Assembly (NCBI GenBank): GCA_031290935.1
Contig: JAISLK010000037.1
Coordinates: 62,001 to 126,000 of the forward strand
Length of the DNA stretch: 64,000 bases
Source: Prevotellaceae bacterium
GTDB lineage: Bacteria; Bacteroidota; Bacteroidia; Bacteroidales; UBA932
Reading direction: 5' to 3'
The notes beneath the pieces were generated by a model, which saw only the letters and a list, made by a program, of their open reading frames with translations, made no database searches and was not told the origin of the DNA. The translations under genes were made by a program, and so were the position numbers. Below are positions 43,490 to 53,141 of this stretch, piece by piece; position 1 is the stretch's first letter, and each line of letters opens with the position of its first letter.

Positions 43490-44557
43490 TCACGCCTTAT
43501 TGGCGTGTTTCCGGATTAGCCGTCCGATATTGCGCTCCAGGATAAAATCAATGATAATACATATCCCGGCGCTTCCGGCAAGCACTATCCAGTCTTTAAA
43601 AAAATTGCTGGCGGCGAAAATACTTGCGGAAACAAGCATGTAGCCTGCGAGGATAATGCGCGCAGCGCCTGCATGCGTTCCCGTTACGTGCAGCAGCACA
43701 TGATGCAAATGTTGCTTGTCGGGAAGGAAAGGTGATTTCCGCTGCTTAAGCCGCAGGATGAATATACGGGTGGTATCGAAAACCGGTAATAATACCAGCG
43801 CCAGCCCGGCGCTGAATACGGCCGGGAATTTACAGGGCGCATCATCCGGCAAATTGCCGTTGACGGTAATAAAAGACAGCGTACTTGTCGCCAGGAGAAA
43901 CCCGACGACCAGCGAACCGGTGTCGCCCATGAAAATGGAAGCCGGCTGCCAGTTATAATATAAGAACCCGATGAGGGCGCCGATGATACAGGCCATGCGC
44001 AAGGCTTCCGTATTGTTGCCCGTAAAATAGAACCAAAAACCGAGGAACGAAAAAGCTATTGTAGCGATACTGGCTGCCAGCCCGTCGATGCCGTCGATTA
44101 AATTAAAGGCGTTGGTGATAAAAATAATGAACAATATGCTTACCGCATACCCCAACAGCTCCGGTATTTCATATATGCCGAACAAGCCATAGAAAGAATG
44201 GATATACATATTGCCGGCTATTACCACGATAATTGCCGCGATGATTTGTACAAATAATTTGTACACCGGGCGCAAGGGGTCTATGTCATCACGGATGCCG
44301 GCAAAGAACACAAGCGCAATAGCCGCCAGCTCAAACCGGCGGCTGCTAATGCTCTCGATGGGTATCCACAGTAGCATGGCAAACAGGAAGGCTGTGCAAA
44401 TAATAATCCCCCCCATCGACGGGACAAAGCCCTTGTGGATTTTCCGGTGCCCGCCTTCGTCAAGGACATGCCTGCGGCGCAGGAAACGCACCAGTAAGGG
44501 CATCATCAAAAAACTACATAATAAAGCAGTAATACCGGCGTAGAAGAATATACTCAT
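43490..44557 (-). CDS. MraY/WecA-family undecaprenyl-phosphate glycosyl-1-phosphate transferase
   Basis: HRKIHKGFVPSMGGI; NAFNLIDGIDGLA; FMGDTGSLVVGF. Confidence 0.93.
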   Translation of the reverse strand: MSIFFYAGITALLCSFLMMPLLVRFLRRRHVLDEGGHRKIHKGFVPSMGGIIICTAFLFAMLLWIPIESISSRRFELAAIALVFFAGIRDDIDPLRPVYKLFVQIIAAIIVVIAGNMYIHSFYGLFGIYEIPELLGYAVSILFIIFITNAFNLIDGIDGLAASIATIAFSFLGFWFYFTGNNTEALRMACIIGALIGFLYYNWQPASIFMGDTGSLVVGFLLATSTLSFITVNGNLPDDAPCKFPAVFSAGLALVLLPVFDTTRIFILRLKQRKSPFLPDKQHLHHVLLHVTGTHAGAARIILAGYMLVSASIFAASNFFKDWIVLAGSAGICIIIDFILERNIGRLIRKHANKA

Positions 44558-44591
44558 ATATTAATTTTTTGGCAAAAGTAAGAAAATATAG

Positions 44592-47500
44592 TTATATTTT
44601 TTTCGTCAACTGGAATTTTATATTTTCCGATTGCATGAAGTCTATAAATTCCGGCGTCAGCGCCACGCGAAACGAGCGCGACTGTAAGACTAATTTCAGG
44701 CAGTTTTTTTGTTCCGTCAATTTCAGTTGCAGGGCGATGTGCCCCCGGTTTTTTGAGATGGCTTCTTCCAGGCGTTTTATCAGCGATGCGGACAACTCTT
44801 CTACCGGCAATACCAGTTGGACGGTCTGTATCAATTCGTCGCACACGTGCGCCAGGTTATGGATAGCGCGTATTCTCAGTTCCCATTCCTCGGGGCGCTT
44901 ATCATCCCTTCCGCGAAAACGTTTTTGCAACTGGCAGCGCAGGAGCAACAGCTGGTCGACTTTAATCAATTTGGAAAAATTGTCGTAATCCTGCCCGTAT
45001 AGCGTCATTTCCCTGGCGCCGATATAATCTTCGATGGTGAAACGGATATAAGGTTTTTCCGTTTTTCTTGATCTGGCTTCTTCCACTTTGGTTACAATGC
45101 CTGCGAGCATAATGGATGTTTTCTGTATCTTTTCGTCCTTGTCGTTTTGCGCCCTGCTTAATAGCGCCGGGACGTCCTGCAATGTATGGGTAGTAAAATG
45201 CTCCAGCGCGAATTTGTGCACATCCAGCGGGTGCGCCGACAGGTAGATGCCGACTAATTCTTTTTCTTTTTTCAACGTTTCGGTAGCCAGCCATTCTTCC
45301 ACGCCGGTGGGGATTTTCGGCTTTTGTATCGCTACCTCATACGTGCCGCCGAACAGTGAATTGGTGTTTTGCTGTTTGTCGGCTTGCCGTTTGGAGGCAT
45401 AGCGCAGCAAGCTATCCAGGAAGATTTCATTTTGTTCGTTGGGCGATAGGAACTGGTAGCGCTTGATTTCTTTAAATTCATCGAACGCGCCGCCCAGCAC
45501 CAGGGCTTCCACCGTCCGGCGGTTGATGGTGGTTAGCGGCACGCGTTCTACAAAGTCGTAGATGTCTTTGAAAGGCCCGTGCGCTATCCGTTCGCTGACG
45601 ATGGCGTCGATGGCGGCCGCTCCCACGTTTTTAATAGCCGCCATGCAGAAGCGGATATTTCCCGCTTCATTAACGGTAAACTTCCGGTTACTTTCATTGA
45701 TAGCCGGCCCCAGCACGGCGATGCCCATCCGCCGGCACTCGTTCATCAGTTTGGTAATTTCGTCGATATTGTCCAGGTTGCGGCTCAGCACGGCGGCCAT
45801 GTATTCCGCCGGATAGTTGGCTTTCAGGTAGGCGGTCTGGTAGCCCAGCAAAGCGTAACAGGTGGAGTGCGATTTATTGAAAGCGTATTCGGCAAACGAT
45901 TCCCAGTCGCTCCATATCTTGGCGCAAATTTCTTCGGAGTGGCCGTTTTTTACCGCGCCGGCAATAAAATCGTTTTTCATTTTCGCCAGGGTCTTTTTTT
46001 GCTTTTTCCCCATGGCTTTTCGCAAGGTGTCCGCTTGCCCGCCCGTGAAGCCCGCCAGTTTTTGCGACAGTAACATGACCTGTTCCTGATACACGGTAAT
46101 GCCGTAGGTGTCGCTCAAAAACTCTTCCATTTCGGGCAGGTCGTATTTTATTTTCTCGCGCCCATGCTTCCGCTGGACAAAATTGGAAATATAATTCATC
46201 GGGCCCGGGCGGTAGAGCGCGTTCATGGCAATCAGGTCTTCAAAACGGGTGGGTTCGAGATCCTGCAGGTGTTTCCGCATGCCGTCCGATTCAAACTGGA
46301 ATGTAGCGACGGTATTCCCGCGGCTGAACAGTTCATAGGTTTTTTTATCATCCAGCGAAATGGAGGCCAAATCTATTTCAATGCCGCGGGAAAGTTTGAT
46401 GTTTTCAATGGCGTCGCGCAGAATCGACAGGGTCTTTAATCCGAGGAAATCCATTTTCAGCATGCCTACTTCTTCGATGCACGACCCTTCGTATTGCGAT
46501 ACCCACATGTCTTCGCCGGTGTCTTTGTCTTTGGCGGCGGAAATGGGAATGTGCTCCATCAAATTATCCCGCCCGATAATAATGGCGCAGGCATGCACCC
46601 CGGTATTGCGGATAGAGCCTTCGAGTTGTTTGGCAAACTTGAAAGTGTTTTGCAGCAGCGGGTCTTCCGATTGCAATTCCTGTTTAAGTTCGGGGATATG
46701 GTCGAGGCAATTTTTCAAGTTAATCGGCAAGTTCTGTTCTTCTTTTTCTTCGTTGCCGTCTTCGTCTTTTTTAACAACCGTTTCTTTTTTATCCCAGCGC
46801 ATGGGTATCAGTTTGGCCAGCGTATCGGATTTATCCAGCGGCAACTTTTGCACGCGCGCTACATCGCGGATAGCCGACTTGGTAGCCATCGTCCCGAACG
46901 TGATGACATGCGATACATGGTCTTTACCGTATTTATCCTCTACATATTTTAATACTTTTGCACGCCCGTCGTCGTCGAAATCAATATCAATATCGGGCAG
47001 GGAAATGCGGTCGGGATTGAGGAAACGCTCAAACAGCAAATTATATTTCAACGGGTCAATATCGGTAATCCGCAAACAGTAGGCCACTACCGAACCGGCC
47101 GCCGAGCCGCGCCCGGGGCCTACCCACACGTCCATTTTACGCGCTGCGGCAATAAAATCCTGCACAATCAAAAAGTAATCGGGATACCCCATTTTCTTTA
47201 TTGTCGCCAGCTCAAAATCAATCCGCGCTTTTATTTCCTCCGTCAGTTCTTTGTAGCGTTGCGCCGCGCCTTCATACGCCAGGCTCCGCAGGTATTCGTT
47301 GGAGTCCGCGAAATCCCCGGGGATGGGGAAATACGGCATTATCGGCCGGTTGTTGATACTGTAGCGTTCTATTTTTTCCGCTACTTCCAACGTATTGGTC
47401 AACGCTTCGGGAAGGTCGGAAAACAGTTGCGCCATTTCCGCATGCGTTTTCATCCATTCCTGTTTGGTATAGCGCAGGCGTTTTACATCGTCCAGCCCGG

Positions 47501-48215
47501 CGCCGGTATTCAGGCAAATCAGGCGGTCGTGCGCTTCAGCGTCGTCGGCGTTTTCAAAGTGGACGTCGTTGGTGGCAATAATTTTAATCCGGTATTTTTG
47601 CGCGAATGCCAGCAGGTGTTCCGCCACGGCTTTTTGCATCGGGTAAACCTGCCGGTCTGCCAGCGGGTCTTGCGTTTCGTGGCGTTGCAATTCGAGATAG
47701 TAATCATCGCCGAATAAATTTTTATACCACACAATGGTTTTTTCCGCCTCTTCCAAATTCCCGTGCAGGATAGCGCGCGGCGCTTCGCCCGCCAGGCAGG
47801 CCGAACAGGCAATCAATCCTTCGTGGTATTTTTCCAGCAGTTCGTGGTCGATGCGTGGCTTGTAATAAAACCCTTCGATATAGGCAAGGGAAACCAGCTT
47901 GACCAGGTTATGGTAGCCGGTTTTATTTTTGGCTAACAGCACAAGGTGGTTGCTGCTTTGGTCTTCTTTGCCGCGCCGCGAGAAGCGGCCTTCGGCTGAT
48001 ACATACACTTCGCATCCGACAATCGGTTTTATTTCCGGGAATTTTTTTTCTGCTACATCCAAAAATTCTTTTATGCCGAACATATTGCCATGGTCGGTGA
48101 TAGCTAACGCCGGCTGCCCGTCTTCCCTGGCTTTTCGGAAAAGCCCGTCAATCGTGGACATCCCGTCTAAAATAGAGTATTGCGTGTGGACGTGTAAGTG
48201 TACAAATGGTACCAT
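44592..48215 (-). CDS. dnaE: DNA polymerase III subunit alpha
   Basis: FVHLHVHTQYSILDG PHP domain; GPGRGSAAGS; PDIDIDFDDDGR. Confidence 0.98.
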   Translation of the reverse strand: MVPFVHLHVHTQYSILDGMSTIDGLFRKAREDGQPALAITDHGNMFGIKEFLDVAEKKFPEIKPIVGCEVYVSAEGRFSRRGKEDQSSNHLVLLAKNKTGYHNLVKLVSLAYIEGFYYKPRIDHELLEKYHEGLIACSACLAGEAPRAILHGNLEEAEKTIVWYKNLFGDDYYLELQRHETQDPLADRQVYPMQKAVAEHLLAFAQKYRIKIIATNDVHFENADDAEAHDRLICLNTGAGLDDVKRLRYTKQEWMKTHAEMAQLFSDLPEALTNTLEVAEKIERYSINNRPIMPYFPIPGDFADSNEYLRSLAYEGAAQRYKELTEEIKARIDFELATIKKMGYPDYFLIVQDFIAAARKMDVWVGPGRGSAAGSVVAYCLRITDIDPLKYNLLFERFLNPDRISLPDIDIDFDDDGRAKVLKYVEDKYGKDHVSHVITFGTMATKSAIRDVARVQKLPLDKSDTLAKLIPMRWDKKETVVKKDEDGNEEKEEQNLPINLKNCLDHIPELKQELQSEDPLLQNTFKFAKQLEGSIRNTGVHACAIIIGRDNLMEHIPISAAKDKDTGEDMWVSQYEGSCIEEVGMLKMDFLGLKTLSILRDAIENIKLSRGIEIDLASISLDDKKTYELFSRGNTVATFQFESDGMRKHLQDLEPTRFEDLIAMNALYRPGPMNYISNFVQRKHGREKIKYDLPEMEEFLSDTYGITVYQEQVMLLSQKLAGFTGGQADTLRKAMGKKQKKTLAKMKNDFIAGAVKNGHSEEICAKIWSDWESFAEYAFNKSHSTCYALLGYQTAYLKANYPAEYMAAVLSRNLDNIDEITKLMNECRRMGIAVLGPAINESNRKFTVNEAGNIRFCMAAIKNVGAAAIDAIVSERIAHGPFKDIYDFVERVPLTTINRRTVEALVLGGAFDEFKEIKRYQFLSPNEQNEIFLDSLLRYASKRQADKQQNTNSLFGGTYEVAIQKPKIPTGVEEWLATETLKKEKELVGIYLSAHPLDVHKFALEHFTTHTLQDVPALLSRAQNDKDEKIQKTSIMLAGIVTKVEEARSRKTEKPYIRFTIEDYIGAREMTLYGQDYDNFSKLIKVDQLLLLRCQLQKRFRGRDDKRPEEWELRIRAIHNLAHVCDELIQTVQLVLPVEELSASLIKRLEEAISKNRGHIALQLKLTEQKNCLKLVLQSRSFRVALTPEFIDFMQSENIKFQLTKKI

Positions 48216-48284
48216 AAATTAAAATGGAAAAGGATATTTTTTCGTTTGCAAAGATACAATATTTATTTACGGATTTACGGATTT

Positions 48285-48300
48285 GGGCTGGCGCCAGCCC
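48285..48300. repeat. 16-bp perfect palindrome GGGCTGGCGCCAGCCC
   Basis: Read directly; same GGCGCC core as at 39946 and 41342. Confidence 0.8.
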
Positions 48301-48311
48301 AAATCATCCCA

Positions 48312-48920
48312 TCATTCGCACAACTTATCAATAAACAGTATGCCGCGCGTATGGTCGTATTCATGCTGGAAAATCACCGCCGTGAACGTATCCGGGCGGC
48401 TGTAGCCTTCCAGCCGTTCGCGGAACAGTTCGCCGCGCTCGTTATAATACTCCACTTCCACCCAGGGATAGCGGATGGAATTGCCGCTGATACCGGGAAT
48501 GGACAGGCACCCGTCGCGCACGAAACACACCGTTGTATCCGGGCGGCGGGTTATTTTGGGGTTGATAGCCGTGACAACCGGCTCGCCCGGCGCATCCAGC
48601 CGCATAAACAGGAAAATATTTTTCAACACCCCTACCTGCGGCGCGGCAATACCCACGCCGTTCTCCGCGGCCAGCGTGGTTTTCAGGCGTGCAATCAATA
48701 AGGCCAGCGTGGAATCATTGGCGAAATTTTCCACATCGCTGCAAGGCGTCCGGAGTATCGCAGCATCGTGCGTATCGGTTATTTTCAACACCCTGAAAGG
48801 CGTTTGCGCCGTCCCTTCGGCAACCAGCGCCTGTTCTTCTGCGGAAAATACCGCCGGGCGGCCGCAGGAAAGCGCCAGGGCGCCCGTTATGCCGCATAAT
48901 AGTAATAATACTTTTTTCAT
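48312..48920 (-). CDS. def: Peptide deformylase homolog with lipoprotein-type signal peptide
   Basis: GVGIAAPQVG, DGCLSIPG, FQHEYDHTRGILFID motifs; N-terminus MKKVLLLLCGITGALALSCGRP. Confidence 0.88.
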   Translation of the reverse strand: MKKVLLLLCGITGALALSCGRPAVFSAEEQALVAEGTAQTPFRVLKITDTHDAAILRTPCSDVENFANDSTLALLIARLKTTLAAENGVGIAAPQVGVLKNIFLFMRLDAPGEPVVTAINPKITRRPDTTVCFVRDGCLSIPGISGNSIRYPWVEVEYYNERGELFRERLEGYSRPDTFTAVIFQHEYDHTRGILFIDKLCE

Positions 48921-49248
48921 AGTTGGTAAATTTAACGGCCGCAAGTTACAAAAAATATATGGCGCCCGCCAATTCCCGCCTCACGCCGGGTACAATCCAA
49001 CTTATCGCGCGTCCTGAGTCGCTGAAACAACCCCCGGACAATCATTAACCGTAAATCCGGCTACTTAAAGGCAGGACAAGAATGGCTACGCACTAAACGC
49101 CTCCAAGCCACCCGGAATAAAGATTTCCTTATCCGGTCGCTTAAAATGTACATGCGCTTACCCTGGAAAAAGTGATTATTTTTTGCGTATATAAAATTTA
49201 GTTATTAACTTTGCATCCCTTTTTAAAGAAGGATGTTTTAGGAAACAC

Positions 49249-49322
49249 AGTCTCGTAGCTCAGTTGGTTAGAGCACTACACTGATAATGTAGGGGTCCGC
49301 GGTTCAACTCCGCGCGAGACTA
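49249..49322 (+). tRNA. tRNA-Ile (GAT)
   Basis: AGTCTCG/CGAGACT acceptor stem, anticodon loop CTGATAA. Confidence 0.95.
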
Positions 49323-49334
49323 CAAAAGCTACTG

Positions 49335-49370
49335 CCAGGCGATTTTGAATAAAATCGCCTGGTTCTTTTT
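49335..49370 (+). terminator. Rho-independent terminator after tRNA-Ile
   Basis: ccaggcgatttt-gaat-aaaatcgcctgg-ttcttttt. Confidence 0.88.
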
Positions 49371-49630
49371 AATTAAAAACCAACCTTTAAAAAGAAAGGA
49401 CATTTTGGTGCAATGCTAATTGTTTTTTGCTGTTCTTAAAAAACTTTCTATCTTTGCACCCGGAAATCAAAACAAAATGGCAGGCCTCTTAAACACATCC
49501 CCGACACAGCTGGAAAAATTATCAAATTATACCTGTATATACCCTGACCCTGTCGCACCTGTCCCGGGACTTTCGGGAGTATGTTCCGGAACTTATAGTA
49601 ATAAAAACCGAAAACAAATAATTTAAGCAA

Positions 49631-50782
49631 ATGAAGCTGTTCAATAGCATAAGTACAGTGATTATAGCCGGCGTATTGCTGGTTGCCTGCAAAAGTACCG
49701 GACAGAAAGCCTTGTCGCAAGGCGATTACTACACCGCCTGCTTGCAGGCGATTAACAAACTGCGTTCCTCTCCGGACAATGCAAAAGCCGCCGGCGCTCT
49801 GGAGCAGGCTTATCCGTTGGCTGTGGATTATACGCAACGGGAAGTGGAACGGCTAATGGCTTCACCGTCGAATAATAGCCGCTTTCGGGCGATTTTTAAC
49901 CTGTACCTCCATATGAACAATATTGCGGTTCAATTGTCCCAATGCCCGGCTGCCTTGCGGATTATTCCCCATGCCGATTACTATAATTCGCAGTTGGAAT
50001 CGGCGCGGAACATGGCGGCGGAAGAAAGCTACCAGGCTGCCGAAAATTACCTCCGCCAGGGTACGCGCCCAGCGGCCAAACAGGCTTACCTGCAATACCG
50101 GCAGGTAAACAGCATTATCCCCGGCTACAAGGATGTTGCCGACAAGTTGCAGGAAGCAAAATGGGATGCTACATTGAAAGTGGTACTGGAACAAATACCC
50201 GTAGAAGGGCAATATAAAATAAGCGCTGATTTTTTCCAGGCTAAAGTATTCGAATATTTTTCTACCGGTATCCGGAATGAATTTATACGTGTTTTTTCGC
50301 CGGAAGAAGCCGAAAACACTCAGCTGCAACCCGACCAACTCATCCGTTTGCGCTTTTTGGATTTTACAGTGGGGCAACTGCACGAAAGCAAACACACACG
50401 CGAAGTAACACGCGACAGCGTAGCTACGGGCACCTATAAAGACGCGAAAGGCGAGGAGCATACCGTTTACGGAACGGTTAAGGCGACGCTGACCGCCCAT
50501 ACCGTTGAATTATCGTCCGGCGGGATATTGGAAGCCGCTATTATCAATTATGCGACGAAGTCCGTGTTATCGCAACAACGCTTTCCCGGCGCCTATGTAT
50601 GGAGCGACTCATGGGCTTCGTTCAACGGCGACGAACGGGCGTTAAGCCGAAAAGAGCTGGACATGTGTAAACGCAGCAAACCCTCGCCGCCGCCACCGCC
50701 GCAAGAGCTGTTTATCCAGTTTACCGTACCGATTTATGCGGACTTGTCCCGGTTTATTCAAAATTATTACAGGAATTACTGA
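49631..50782 (+). CDS. Conserved hypothetical lipoprotein
   Basis: Lipobox GVLLVACKSTGQ; 383 aa. Confidence 0.8.
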   Translation: MKLFNSISTVIIAGVLLVACKSTGQKALSQGDYYTACLQAINKLRSSPDNAKAAGALEQAYPLAVDYTQREVERLMASPSNNSRFRAIFNLYLHMNNIAVQLSQCPAALRIIPHADYYNSQLESARNMAAEESYQAAENYLRQGTRPAAKQAYLQYRQVNSIIPGYKDVADKLQEAKWDATLKVVLEQIPVEGQYKISADFFQAKVFEYFSTGIRNEFIRVFSPEEAENTQLQPDQLIRLRFLDFTVGQLHESKHTREVTRDSVATGTYKDAKGEEHTVYGTVKATLTAHTVELSSGGILEAAIINYATKSVLSQQRFPGAYVWSDSWASFNGDERALSRKELDMCKRSKPSPPPPPQELFIQFTVPIYADLSRFIQNYYRNY

Positions 50783-50854
50783 CGCCGGGCTTTAGTCATA
50801 AAACCGGCTTCCAAAAAAAAATTGTATATTTGCCTATTCTTAAAGAGGAAAAAC

Positions 50855-51433
50855 ATGCGGAATTTTATTATTATCATTGGAACAATTTGGCTTGGCTGTT
50901 CTTTTGGACACCTTGCAGCGCAAGGAAAGCAAGCGCCGCCGGAAAGCAATCCGGTACAGTGGTATTCCATAGAAACGGCTGACAGCCTGCGCGGCAAAAC
51001 GCCGAAAAAAATCTTTATCGACGTATATACCGACTGGTGCGGCTGGTGCAAGGTCATGGACAGGAATACATTTAGCGACCCGAAAGTGGCGGAGTACCTG
51101 AACAGGCACTTTTATCCGGTCAAACTGAATGCCGAACAAAAGACGCCTATCAAATTCGACGGGCATACGTTTAATTTTATGCCGGAACATCGTTCACACG
51201 AGTTGGCCATTGCTTTGCTGCAAGGTCAAATGAGTTATCCGAATATTGTTTATATGAACGAAGAGGGGCAACCGATTCAAGCTGTTCCCGGCTATCAAAC
51301 GCCCGAAGTGATTTTACCGATTCTGGTATTTTTCGCCGAAAACCATTACCAAAAACTGTCGTGGGAAGACTACAACAAAAGCATCTGGCCTACGCACCCG
51401 GAGAATAAGCAGGCAGTAGGCGGTTCTCAGTAG
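50855..51433 (+). CDS. Thioredoxin-fold secreted protein
   Basis: FIDVYTDWCGWCKVMDRNTFSDPKVAEYLN; signal peptide; start at MRNFII. Confidence 0.88.
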   Translation: MRNFIIIIGTIWLGCSFGHLAAQGKQAPPESNPVQWYSIETADSLRGKTPKKIFIDVYTDWCGWCKVMDRNTFSDPKVAEYLNRHFYPVKLNAEQKTPIKFDGHTFNFMPEHRSHELAIALLQGQMSYPNIVYMNEEGQPIQAVPGYQTPEVILPILVFFAENHYQKLSWEDYNKSIWPTHPENKQAVGGSQ

Positions 51434-51516
51434 CAGTAGGCGGTTTTTAGTCAACAATAGAAAAAAATGAGCAGGCGCAAATCACGCGCTTGTTTTTTTA
51501 TTCTACTGCTTACTGC

Positions 51517-52452
51517 CTACTGAATACTGTCCACTGCAAACTTCCTCGGGTGGTATTCCAGGATAGTGGATTGCCAGCGTTTGCGGTTGAGGTGCGTGTA
51601 GATTTCGGTGGTGAGGATGCTTTCATGCCCCAGCATATCCTGTACGGCACGCAAGTCGGCGCCGTTTTCAATCAGGTGCGTGGCAAAAGAATGGCGCAAG
51701 GTGTGCGGGCTGATATTCTTTGTTATCCCGGCTTTCTCCGCCAGCCCTTTAATAATCCTGAAAATCATGGAGCGCGAAAGCGCCTTGCCGCGCCGGTTGA
51801 GGAACAGGATGTCCTCGTATTTGGTAATGATTTTTTGCGTAGCGCGTTTTTGCAGGTACCGGTTAATTTCGTTTTCGGCGCATTTGCCGACAGGAATCAG
51901 GCGTTGCTTGTCTCCCTTGCCGGTTACGCGGATGAAGCCCTCATCAAAAAATAAATCGGAAATGCGCAGGCTCACGGCTTCGGAAACGCGCAGCCCGCAG
52001 CCGTACATGATTTCGAGGATGGCGCGGTTACGGTGCCCGTCGGGGCGGCTGGCGTCCACAGCGGCAATGAGCGCTTCAACTTCACCGATGCTCAATACAT
52101 CGGGAAGATACAGGCCTAATTTCGGCCCCTCCACTAATTCCGTCGGATTGGTTTCCATCCGGTTTTCCAGTATAAGAAATTTGTAGAATGCTTTGACGCC
52201 GCTCAGCGTGCGGGCTTGCGAGCGTTTGTCAATGCCCGCTTCGTACAAGCGCCCAAGGAATAATTCGATTATTTTTCGCGTAACGCAGTCCGGAGGGACG
52301 CCTGTTTTGGAACAGCAGAAACGTTGCAGTTTTTTCACATCCATCAGGTAGGCGGCGATGGAATTGCCCGACAACGACCGTTCGAGTCGCAGGTAGGTTT
52401 CAAAATCGTCTATTGCCGTTTGCCATGTGGCGGTGTGGCTGTTTGTGGTCAT
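51517..52452 (-). CDS. xerD: Site-specific tyrosine recombinase XerD
   Basis: YGCGLRVSEAVSLRI, HTLRHSFATHLIENGADLRAVQDMLGHESILTTEIYTHL. Confidence 0.93.
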   Translation of the reverse strand: MTTNSHTATWQTAIDDFETYLRLERSLSGNSIAAYLMDVKKLQRFCCSKTGVPPDCVTRKIIELFLGRLYEAGIDKRSQARTLSGVKAFYKFLILENRMETNPTELVEGPKLGLYLPDVLSIGEVEALIAAVDASRPDGHRNRAILEIMYGCGLRVSEAVSLRISDLFFDEGFIRVTGKGDKQRLIPVGKCAENEINRYLQKRATQKIITKYEDILFLNRRGKALSRSMIFRIIKGLAEKAGITKNISPHTLRHSFATHLIENGADLRAVQDMLGHESILTTEIYTHLNRKRWQSTILEYHPRKFAVDSIQ

Positions 52453-53087
52453 AGTTTACGAATAATCATCAGCCCGTCGCGGAGCGGCAGCCATACGTTT
52501 TCTACGCGGCAGTCGGTTTGTACGAGTTCGTTAAAATCGCGTATTTCCTGCGTATGCCTATCGGCGGGCGCGGGCGTTTCCATCACTTTGCCATTCCACC
52601 ATACATTATCGGCCAGCAGGAAACCGCCGCTGCGCACCTTGCCGATGAGGGCGTGGTAATAGGCGCAGTATTCGCGTTTATCGCCGTCGATATACGCCAA
52701 ATCAAACGTCTCGTCCATCGCCGGGATGATTTGCAAGGCGTCGCCCGTGTGCATTTTTATTTTCCCGGCATGCGGGCTGCGGGCAATAAACGACGCCGCG
52801 ACGCCGTGCAGTTCGTCGTTGCGTTCAATCGTATGCAGCACGCCGTTGGCGGGAACGCCTTTTGCGAGGCACAAGGTGGCATAGCCTGTGAATGTCCCTA
52901 TTTCCAAAGCGTGCAGGGGGCGTATCATGCAAGAAATTTGTTCCAGCAATTTCCCTTGCAGGCGTCCCGACAGCATGCGCGGGTTCAGGACATGCAAATG
53001 CGTATAACGCACCAGCTCCGCCAGCAGTGCGTCTTCTGGCGAAGTGTGGTTTTCGGCGTAAGTTGTCAGTTGTAAGTCGTCAGTCAT
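52449..53087 (-). CDS. Class I SAM-dependent O-methyltransferase
   Basis: ALEIGTFTGYATLCLAKG; DLAYIDGDKREY. Confidence 0.92.
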   Translation of the reverse strand: MTDDLQLTTYAENHTSPEDALLAELVRYTHLHVLNPRMLSGRLQGKLLEQISCMIRPLHALEIGTFTGYATLCLAKGVPANGVLHTIERNDELHGVAASFIARSPHAGKIKMHTGDALQIIPAMDETFDLAYIDGDKREYCAYYHALIGKVRSGGFLLADNVWWNGKVMETPAPADRHTQEIRDFNELVQTDCRVENVWLPLRDGLMIIRKL

Positions 53088-53141
53088 AAATTGTCAGTCG
53101 TAAGTCGCAGGTTGCGGCAGGCGTTAGCCCATTCTTAATTC

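Noticed and set aside
48945-49248. Unusually long featureless gap before tRNA-Ile, considered as a ncRNA
   Set aside because: No convincing hairpin, promoter pair or conserved motif visible by eye apart from the tRNA promoter-like TAACTTTG
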